A stretch of 64,000 nucleotides of DNA. It comes from Paramagnetospirillum magnetotacticum MS-1 (GTDB lineage: Bacteria; Pseudomonadota; Alphaproteobacteria; Rhodospirillales; Magnetospirillaceae). This document shows, piece after piece, positions 54,398-61,717 of the stretch. The first letter of the stretch is position 1. Each line of letters opens with the position of its first letter. The notes beneath the pieces were generated by a model. It saw only the letters and a program-made list of their open reading frames with translations. It ran no database searches and was not told the DNA's origin. Location of the stretch: positions 477,958 to 541,957 of the forward strand of contig NZ_JXSL01000020.1 of NCBI RefSeq assembly GCF_000829825.1. The letters run 5' to 3'. A program made the position numbers and the translations under genes.

Positions 54398-56491
54398 TCA
54401 CCCTAACAGACTGCGCAAGGTATCGACCAGACTGCTCTGGTCGAAGTCGCCCTTGACGATATAGGCATCGGCTCCGACCTGGATGCCGCGCCGCTTGTCC
54501 TCTTCTTTTTCCCGCGAGGTGACGATGATGATCGGCCGGTCGCGGTAGCGTTCATCCTGGCGCAGCGCCGCGGTCAGCGAGAAGCCGTCCATGTTGGGCA
54601 TTTCCACATCGGTCAGGACGGCGTCGAAATCGCCGTTGCGCGCCTTGTTCAGCCCGTCCAGCCCGTCTTCGGCCAGGGTGACCGCATAGCCGTGGGCTTC
54701 CAGGACGTCCTTTTCGATCTCACGGGTGTTGAGCGAATCATCGACCACCAGGATACGGATCATTGCGTCGCGGCCCGCTTGCGCCGGTTCGGCGGCACCC
54801 GCCCGCGAGCGCCGCGCCATGTCGAGCAGGACCGGGGCGTGCAGCACGCTGACCAGGGTGTTGCGGCCGGTCATGACCATGCCCGCCACCAGGGGCAGAT
54901 GGCGCAGATGTTCGGGCAGTGGCTTAATCACCATGTCGCGCTCGTCGAGCAGCTCGTCGACCAGCAATGCCAGCTTCTCGTTGCGCACCCGCACCACCAC
55001 CAGCCGCAGCATGGTCCTTGCCGAGCGGGTCTCTGGCAGGCCCAGCAGGGCGGCCAGCGAAACCACGGGAATGAATTCGTTGTCGATGACCACCGCGTCC
55101 CGCTCAGCGACCCTCAGGAGCCTGTCATCGGGAAGCTCCAGAAGCTGGGCCACGTATTGGGCGGTGAAGCCGAAACTCTCGTCCCCGGCCGCCACCACCA
55201 GGACCCGCATCACCGCCAGGGACATGGGCAGGCGCAGCGCGAAGGTGGTTCCCTTGCCCGGAACGGTCTCCACGCCGATCACGCCCTGGAGGTCGTCGAC
55301 GATGGTCCGCTTGACCACGTCCATGCCCACGCCGCGTCCCGAGACCTCGGTGATGATGGAACTGGTGCTGAAACCGGGCGAGAAGATCAGGTCGATAGCC
55401 TCGGAATCGGGCATGGCGGCGGCCTGTTCGGCGCTGACCAGCCCTTTTTTGACCGCCTTGTCGCGAATGGCCGCCAGGGGCAGGCCGCCGCCGTCATCGG
55501 CCACCTCGATCAGCACCCAGCCGCCATCCTGGCGGGCGCCCAGCCGGATGGTGCCGAAGGTGGGCTTGCCCGCCGCCTGGCGGGTGGCGGCATCCTCGAT
55601 GCCGTGATCGACGGAATTGCGCAGCAGATGGACGATGGGATCGTTGAGGCGGTCGATCAACTGGCGGTCCAGTTCGATCTCGGTGCCGCCGACCACGCAT
55701 TCCACATCCTTGCCCAGGGACCGCCCGAGATCACGGATCAGCCGCGCCGCCGGTTCCAGGACGATGGCCAGGGGCAGCATGCGCATGACCAGGGCCTTGG
55801 CGTGCAACTCGTCCATCAGCAGTTCCTGGGAGAACACATCCTCGCGCAGGTCGCGGGCAAAGCCGGTGATGGCCGCTGTCGTTTCCCCCCGTCCCTGGGT
55901 ATCGCGCTCGATTTGGCGGATATCGCTTAGCCGCTGGCGCAGGCGGGCATGGCTGGACACCACTTCGCCCATCAGCCGGATCAGTTCGTCCAGCTTGGTC
56001 AGTTGCACCCGCACCGTATCGGCGGATTTCAGCCGCACTTCGGCCTGGGGCGGCGTAGGTGCTTCCTGGGGCGCAGGCTGGTCCTTGTTGGCTACCGTCT
56101 CGGCGAGGCTTCCCAGAATTGCGGCCAGGGCGGCGCACAAAGCGGGGTCCGGCTCGGCGGGTTCATTGCCGTCGGCGACCGCGTCCACCTGAGTGGAAAG
56201 GGCATCGACGCCCCGCTGCAACAGCCTGCGCAGTTCGGGGCTCCAGCCCAGGCTGCCGTCTCTGAGCGCGCCCAGAACGTCTTCCACCTTATGGGCGGTT
56301 TCGGTGATCCGGGTCAGCTTCAGCATCCGCGACGAGCCCTTGACCGTATGGGCGGAGCGGAAGATGGCGTTGATGGTCTCGGAATCGGAGGGTGTGCTGT
56401 CGAGGACCGCCAGTCCATCCTCCACCTTGCGCAGATGGTCGCGGGCCTCATCGACGAAGCGGGCGGTAAAGCGCTTGATGTCGAGCGCCAT
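54398..56491 (-). CDS. cheA: CheA-receiver hybrid histidine kinase (WspE-like)
   Basis: 697 residues. An Hpt (P1) domain with His48 in SAHTVKGSS opens the protein, followed by dimerisation (about 155-220), an ATPase domain with N-box LLRNSVDHGIE and G-box SGRGVGMDVVKRT, a CheW-like P5 domain (about 413-555), and a C-terminal receiver from 577 with phospho-acceptor Asp628 in LTDVEMPNMDG. The kinase-plus-receiver fusion is the WspE/FrzE form rather than the classical CheA. It follows cheR by three bases. Confidence 0.95.
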   Translation of the reverse strand: MALDIKRFTARFVDEARDHLRKVEDGLAVLDSTPSDSETINAIFRSAHTVKGSSRMLKLTRITETAHKVEDVLGALRDGSLGWSPELRRLLQRGVDALSTQVDAVADGNEPAEPDPALCAALAAILGSLAETVANKDQPAPQEAPTPPQAEVRLKSADTVRVQLTKLDELIRLMGEVVSSHARLRQRLSDIRQIERDTQGRGETTAAITGFARDLREDVFSQELLMDELHAKALVMRMLPLAIVLEPAARLIRDLGRSLGKDVECVVGGTEIELDRQLIDRLNDPIVHLLRNSVDHGIEDAATRQAAGKPTFGTIRLGARQDGGWVLIEVADDGGGLPLAAIRDKAVKKGLVSAEQAAAMPDSEAIDLIFSPGFSTSSIITEVSGRGVGMDVVKRTIVDDLQGVIGVETVPGKGTTFALRLPMSLAVMRVLVVAAGDESFGFTAQYVAQLLELPDDRLLRVAERDAVVIDNEFIPVVSLAALLGLPETRSARTMLRLVVVRVRNEKLALLVDELLDERDMVIKPLPEHLRHLPLVAGMVMTGRNTLVSVLHAPVLLDMARRSRAGAAEPAQAGRDAMIRILVVDDSLNTREIEKDVLEAHGYAVTLAEDGLDGLNKARNGDFDAVLTDVEMPNMDGFSLTAALRQDERYRDRPIIIVTSREKEEDKRRGIQVGADAYIVKGDFDQSSLVDTLRSLLG

Positions 56492-56494
56492 GGA

Positions 56495-57946
56495 TTACCT
56501 CCCCACCGATCGGGCTGGGGCGGTATGGCGTTCGCACAGGAACTGGATTTCCCCCAGAGGCAGCCCCAGGGGCAACGCCAATCCTCCATCGGCATCGGGC
56601 TGGCTGGCCAATTGCTGCAAGACCACCCGGTAGCTGCGCCGCGCCAGGTCGGCGGAGCCCATGGCGCGGTACAGATCGCCCAGGTAATAATGGGCGGGCC
56701 AGCACTCGGGATGGGCATAGACGGCCTTCTTGAACCAGCCCATGGCATCCGGGCCCTGATCTTGCCATTTGGCGGCCAGCCCCAGCAGCACCAGACTGTC
56801 CGCCGACCATTCATCGGCGGCCAGGGCCTTGGCCCCCAGATCGGCGGCACCGGCGAAATCCCGGGTCATCAGCCGGGCATAGCCTTCCAGGGCCAGCAGG
56901 GTGGCATCGGGTGGCGACAGGCGGTTGCGCGCGCCGAGCAGCAGTTCGACGCGGTCGAACTGCTTGTCGCGGATCAGGGTGCGGGCCTCTTCCACGGAAA
57001 TGCCGGTGGCCGCGGGGGGCGGAGACTCCGGCTGCGGAATGGGGCGGGGCGGTGGCGTCAGGACCAGCCGGGGCTTGGCAAAGACTGGCGCGGCCGGACC
57101 TGCCGCAGGCCGCTTGGCGGGGGCGGCGACCGTTTCGCCCTTCACGAAATAGAAGTCCCCCTCATCCTCCACCAGACGAAAGATGCCCAGATCATTGGCC
57201 AGGGTTTCGGCGGACCCGATCACCAGATGGCCCCTGGGACTCATGGCGCGGTGAAAACTCTGCTGAATGGTCCGCCGGGTGGATTCGTCGAAATAGATGG
57301 AGACGTTGCGGAAAAACACCACGTCCAGATTGCCAAGGGCGGGCGGAAAGCTCTCGGCCATAAGGTTGAGGTGGTGAAAGCTCACCATGGCTTTGACCCG
57401 GTCGTCCACCACCATGGCGTCGCGCCCGGCGGAGCGGAAATAGCGCTGGCGCAATTGCGGCGTCAGGCTGCGGAAGGAAAAGGCGGTGTAGCGCCCGGCC
57501 CTTGCCCTGGCCAAGGCGTGATGGTCGATATCGCCGCCCAGAATCCGTACCATGCGGGACGCCGCTTCGCCGAACTTTTCCAATAGCGCCATGGCGATGG
57601 AATAGGGCTCCTCGCCCGATGAACATCCGGCCGACAAAATAGTGATGGGCAGGCGGGCGGTCTCGTCAGCCAGAAGCTTGGGCATCAGCCGCTCGACCAG
57701 CAGTATCAGTTGCTCGGGCTCGCGGTAGAAATAGGTCTCATTGATGGTCAGCAGGGTGACGAATTCCTGGAACTCGTCCTCGGCCTTGCCCAGTTTGGCG
57801 AGATATGCCGCCGATGTGGCGATACCGGTGACCGTCATGCGCTTCTTGATGGCGATGACCAGGGGCTCCTCGCCCACGCCTTCGAGAAGCAGGCCACAGC
57901 GGGTGCGGATCAGGGTCTTGAAGGGGCTAAGCTCGGCGGCGTTCAC
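56495..57946 (-). CDS. cheR: CheR methyltransferase with C-terminal TPR repeats (WspC-like)
   Basis: 483 residues. The N-terminal 270 residues are a CheR domain: NETYFYREPEQLILLVERLM, ILSAGCSSGEEPYSIAMAL (SAM site) and VVFFRNVSIYFDE. A Pro/Ala linker leads to TPR-like helices (about 330-460, e.g. DSLVLLGLAAKWQDQGPDAM, PAHYYLGDLYRAMGSADLAR). TPR-fused CheR occurs in WspC and FrzF-type systems. It methylates Glu residues of the receptor. Overlaps the cheB stop by four bases. Confidence 0.95.
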   Translation of the reverse strand: MNAAELSPFKTLIRTRCGLLLEGVGEEPLVIAIKKRMTVTGIATSAAYLAKLGKAEDEFQEFVTLLTINETYFYREPEQLILLVERLMPKLLADETARLPITILSAGCSSGEEPYSIAMALLEKFGEAASRMVRILGGDIDHHALARARAGRYTAFSFRSLTPQLRQRYFRSAGRDAMVVDDRVKAMVSFHHLNLMAESFPPALGNLDVVFFRNVSIYFDESTRRTIQQSFHRAMSPRGHLVIGSAETLANDLGIFRLVEDEGDFYFVKGETVAAPAKRPAAGPAAPVFAKPRLVLTPPPRPIPQPESPPPAATGISVEEARTLIRDKQFDRVELLLGARNRLSPPDATLLALEGYARLMTRDFAGAADLGAKALAADEWSADSLVLLGLAAKWQDQGPDAMGWFKKAVYAHPECWPAHYYLGDLYRAMGSADLARRSYRVVLQQLASQPDADGGLALPLGLPLGEIQFLCERHTAPARSVGR

Positions 57947-59025
57947 GCTTCGCCTCCCATGCGCGCCCCGGCGATGCTGATCAAGGCTTGGGCCAGCTCT
58001 TCCAGGGACAGGACGCGCTGGACCCAGCCGCGCTCGATGGCGATGGCATTCATGCCGAAAATCACCGAACTGCTCTCATTCTGGCCCAGGGTTACGCCTC
58101 CGGCCTTGCCGATGGCCTCCATGCCCGCCACGCCGTCGCTGCCCATGCCGGTGAGGATCACCCCGACGGCCCGGCGGCCTGCGGCCTGGGCGACACTGGT
58201 CAGCAGCGCGTCGCAACTGGGGCGGTAGACCTGATTGGCCTGTCTGGGGCCCAAGGCGATATGGTGTGTTCCGGTGACGGTCATGTTCCACTCGGAGGGC
58301 GCCAGATAGACGGTTCCCGCCGCCAGCGCGTCGCCATCGGAGGCCAGCCGCACAGGCATGGCGGAAATGGAATGCAGCCAGTCCGACATGCCTGAGGCAA
58401 AACCGTCGGAAATATGCTGCGCCACCACGATGGGGCAAGGCAGCGGACCGCCGATGAAACTCAGCAGGGCGGCCAGGGCCTGCGGCCCCCCCGTCGAGGC
58501 GGCGATGGCGATGATCATGCCCTCGGCCATGGCCGGGTCGGCCGGGAAGGGCCCTTCCATGGGCATGCGGGTCATGGATGGCGGGGCAGAGACCGCGTCG
58601 GCGTGGGATCTGGTTCTGGGCAGGGTGATGACCGGAATCTTGGCGACCAGGCGGGCCTTGTCGACAAAGTCCTCCAACTCGCGTTCCGAGGCCATGTTCG
58701 GCTTGGCCACCACGTCGATGGCGCCGCGCGATACGGCGCTGAAGGCCTTTTGCGCGTCCGCCACGCCGCTGACCACCAGGATGGGCGCCGCCTTGGAACA
58801 CATGATGCCCTCGATGGCCTCGAGCCCTCCCATTTCGGGCATCTCGAGATCCATGGTGACAAGATTGGGCCGCAAGACGCGTGTCATCTCGATGGCTTCA
58901 ATGCCGTTCACGGCTTCGCCGACCACCTCGAAATCGCCGTCGTCTTCGAAGATGGACCGCAGCATGGACCGCGCCAGGCTGCTGTCATCGACGATCAGGA
59001 CCGAAATCTTGCCGGACGCACCCAT
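57943..59025 (-). CDS. cheB: CheB methylesterase (WspF-like)
   Basis: 360 residues. A receiver domain with phospho-acceptor Asp59 in VTMDLEMPEMGG precedes the methylesterase domain, whose Ser-His-Asp triad lies in AASTGGPQAL, VVAQHISDGF and LTGMGSDGVAG. It removes methyl groups and may deamidate the receptor, the adaptation branch of the pathway. The start overlaps the mcp stop (TGATG) and the stop overlaps cheR. Confidence 0.96.
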   Translation of the reverse strand: MGASGKISVLIVDDSSLARSMLRSIFEDDGDFEVVGEAVNGIEAIEMTRVLRPNLVTMDLEMPEMGGLEAIEGIMCSKAAPILVVSGVADAQKAFSAVSRGAIDVVAKPNMASERELEDFVDKARLVAKIPVITLPRTRSHADAVSAPPSMTRMPMEGPFPADPAMAEGMIIAIAASTGGPQALAALLSFIGGPLPCPIVVAQHISDGFASGMSDWLHSISAMPVRLASDGDALAAGTVYLAPSEWNMTVTGTHHIALGPRQANQVYRPSCDALLTSVAQAAGRRAVGVILTGMGSDGVAGMEAIGKAGGVTLGQNESSSVIFGMNAIAIERGWVQRVLSLEELAQALISIAGARMGGEA

Positions 59026-60944
59026 CAGGCTTTGGATGTCTCGAGCGAGAAGCTGCCCACCTTCTCGCCCAGTTCACCGGAAAGCCGGGTCATGTCGTGG
59101 CTGACAGCCCTGATCCGCGCCAGGGACTGGGCGGTATGGCTGCTGGCCGTGACGATCTCGCGCAGCGCCACCACCACCTGGCTGCTGGCGGTCTTCTGCT
59201 GCTGGGTGGACAGGGAAATCTGCTGGGCCGCGCTGGTGGTCTGGCGGGCGGCGTCGACCATGCCGCCCAGAAGCTCGGCGGTGTTGCCGGTGGCGGCCAT
59301 GCCGTCGGAAATGCTGGCACCGCCTTTTTCCGAGGTGATGATAAGACGGCTGATGGAATCCTGGATCTGATTGACCTTGGTCTCGATCTCGCCGGTGGAA
59401 TCGGTGACGCTGTCGGCCAGACGGCGGATTTCCGCCGCGACCACGCCGAAACGCCGTCCGGCCTCGCCCGCGCTGGCGGCTTCCAGGGCGGCGTTGAAGG
59501 CGATCAGCTTGGTCTGGTCGGCGATGGTGTTGATGATGGACATCACCTTGCTGATTTCCTTGGACCGCGTGCCCAGTTCCAGGATTTCGCTCAGGCTGTT
59601 GCTGTTGTCGTTCTGGATGTCGGCCATCTTGGACAGGACCATATCCATGGCTTCGGAGCCGCGCTTGCTTTGCTCCCAGGTCTGGTTGGCGATCTCCACC
59701 ACCGACTTGGAATGCTCGGAGATCTGGGTGGACGAGGCCGAGAGTTCCTCCATGGTGGAGGTGATCTCGGCCACCGAGGCCGACATTTCGCTGGAGGTTG
59801 CGGCCTGGCCTTCCACGGCTCCGTCGATTTCGTGGATGGACTCGATGGCGGCCAGGGCGTGGGAGCGGACCTCCCCCACCAGATTGTGCAGGCGGGCGCG
59901 CATGCTTTCCACGGCCAGGGCCAGTTGCCCGATCTCGTCGCCGCCGCCGCCGATCACCGGCTGGGCGAGATCGCCGTTTGCCACCCGCTCGACGCTTTCC
60001 GACAGGCGGCCGATGCGTGACGTCAAGTGACGGGCGGCGGACAGCGCTAGGCCCAGCCCCAGGGCCAGGGCCAGACCGGCCACCAGGAGGGCGGTATCGC
60101 GGGCGCTGGCCAGGGAGGCGACATAGCGGCTGCGATCCATGGACAATTCGATCACGCCGATGCGCGTGCCGGAGAAATCGGCCACCTCGGCGGCATAGAC
60201 GGCGCGCGGCCCGTCCTGGACGGAGATGTGCATGATCTGCGGGGCGCCTGCGAAAGCCTTGGCCAGGGAAGCCTCGTCGAACATCGGAATCTTGCCCATG
60301 GTCGAGGCGAAAGTGACCGCCTTGCCACCGTCCATCAGATACATGGCGATATCGACGTTGCGTTCGGCCTTGAAGGCGTCGAAAAAGCCCTGTCCAAAGG
60401 TCAGGCCGAACTCCACCGTTCCCACGTGGTGGCCGCGGTTGCCGACCGGCGCCACGCCGCGGATGCCAAGGCCCGCCACGCCGCCCTCCAGGCCGCGGGT
60501 CGCCTTGCGGGCTTCATTGGCCAAAAGCACGGTCTTGCGGAACGAGGAAAGGTCGTCGCCGAATTTCTCGGGCTTGTGCAGCCGCAGAAACGAGGTGGCG
60601 GGCGGCGTGTGGAACTGGAACTGCTCGGCGCCGAAGCCCAGGGCCATGGCGGTCCAGCCCGGCTGCAGAATGGCGGTCAGGGCGGCACGGTCGCCCGTGG
60701 CGAACTTGTCTTGCACCATGGGCAGCGAAGCGGTGAAGGCGGCCAGGGATTCCGCCATCCGGCTTTGCAGGAGAATACGGTCGGAGACCGCCTTGTAATG
60801 GCCCTCAAGCTCGGCCCGCTCGGCCTGGCCGATGACGTCTTCCATGGCGCGCAGATTGGAGATGGTCAGCATGCTTGCCACCACCACGATGGCGGCCCCC
60901 ATGGCCAGCATCAGTTTTATGCCGAGCCGTAAATTATCAAACAT
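59025..60944 (-). CDS. Methyl-accepting chemotaxis protein with periplasmic dCache-like sensor
   Basis: 639 residues from ATG 60944. TM1 (about 10-32, KLMLAMGAAIVVVASMLTIS) is followed by a periplasmic domain of about 240 residues (ATSFLRLHKPEKFGDDLSSF ... FFDAFKAERNVDIAMYLMDG) of dCache type, TM2 (LLVAGLALALGLGLALSA), a HAMP segment and the signalling helices with FGVVAAEIRRLADSV-type hairpin. No C-terminal CheR-binding pentapeptide is present. It is the first gene of the operon and the likely signal input. Confidence 0.93.
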   Translation of the reverse strand: MFDNLRLGIKLMLAMGAAIVVVASMLTISNLRAMEDVIGQAERAELEGHYKAVSDRILLQSRMAESLAAFTASLPMVQDKFATGDRAALTAILQPGWTAMALGFGAEQFQFHTPPATSFLRLHKPEKFGDDLSSFRKTVLLANEARKATRGLEGGVAGLGIRGVAPVGNRGHHVGTVEFGLTFGQGFFDAFKAERNVDIAMYLMDGGKAVTFASTMGKIPMFDEASLAKAFAGAPQIMHISVQDGPRAVYAAEVADFSGTRIGVIELSMDRSRYVASLASARDTALLVAGLALALGLGLALSAARHLTSRIGRLSESVERVANGDLAQPVIGGGGDEIGQLALAVESMRARLHNLVGEVRSHALAAIESIHEIDGAVEGQAATSSEMSASVAEITSTMEELSASSTQISEHSKSVVEIANQTWEQSKRGSEAMDMVLSKMADIQNDNSNSLSEILELGTRSKEISKVMSIINTIADQTKLIAFNAALEAASAGEAGRRFGVVAAEIRRLADSVTDSTGEIETKVNQIQDSISRLIITSEKGGASISDGMAATGNTAELLGGMVDAARQTTSAAQQISLSTQQQKTASSQVVVALREIVTASSHTAQSLARIRAVSHDMTRLSGELGEKVGSFSLETSKA

Positions 60945-61717
60945 GCTTGATCCACCCTGATCCTTAAATTCTATTAGATAATTGCAATCTGTGTGGCGCT
61001 TGGCAAGCGCTTCACGGGTCTGAGAGTTAATGAAGCTGTGTCGAAATGAAGCGAAAACCGGTAATCTGGGGCGGCTTCGCAAGTTAAGTGACAGAAACTT
61101 TGCCGGGCCATGAAATGGCAATACGTGCGCCTGTCGCGGATGACTCTGATCTGCGTTGCATGATTCTGGTGGGGGGCTCTGCTTGAATTGCCGCGCGTCG
61201 TGGTCTGTGTGACGATAAGTGGAGTCGGCATTCCTATCCGAAAGGATCGGAGTGCTCCCATCCGATCGGCCCAGATGGCGGAATTTGCTGCGGGCATGTT
61301 CCGAAAAGGGGTGGGCTATGGCTGCTGCCTATACCTAATGGAATAGGGCTATCCATACCTCAAGTCACATTTCGTTAATTCCGGCGATGAAATTTGTTTA
61401 TATTTTCGGCGTATATGCAATGTTAGTAAATGGTGGATCGCCATTAATCGTGGCGGGTGCCTGGGATGTGGGACTTGATAGTCCGTTCGGTCGGGGGGGG
61501 AGCCCCTGCGAGATGTCGCAAGCCGAATTCGGATGAGTGCCTGCAGCTCGATGTTGCCGGGGCCTTAGAACCTGTTTTTGCGAATTTTACCCAAATCCTC
61601 ATTGAGGATCGCTTTCGCATGGGAATTTTTTGGTTTTGGGTTCGCCGCGTTTAGGTTTCGTAATGCGTGTCTTGGGCCGCCTGATTTCGGGGTCTGGCCT
61701 TACCTGGGAGTTCTGCA
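60945..61717. other. Intergenic region between the mcp operon and the adhesin gene
   Basis: A 773-base non-coding stretch between divergent genes, long for this genome and in parts AT-rich (about 61330-61450). Small open frames here have no convincing ribosome sites. It contains a perfect hairpin GCGCTT-GGC-AAGCGC (60996-61010) in the mcp leader and an inverted repeat at 61245-61267. It probably holds the promoters of both transcripts. Confidence 0.5.
61245..61267. promoter_or_regulatory. Inverted repeat, possible operator
   Basis: GATCGGA-N9-TCCGATC is a perfect 7-base inverted repeat lying about 300 bases upstream of the mcp start and 450 upstream of the adhesin. A smaller ATCC-GAAA-GGAT palindrome overlaps its left edge. 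The spacing suits a dimeric regulator. No known consensus was matched. Confidence 0.35.

Noticed and set aside
60974..61297. 107-residue open frame upstream of the mcp gene
   Set aside because: Overlaps the leader hairpin and operator-like repeat; composition is not protein-like.
61457..61654. 65-residue open frame in the mcp-adhesin gap
   Set aside because: Poor ribosome site, no recognisable sequence and irregular codon choice.
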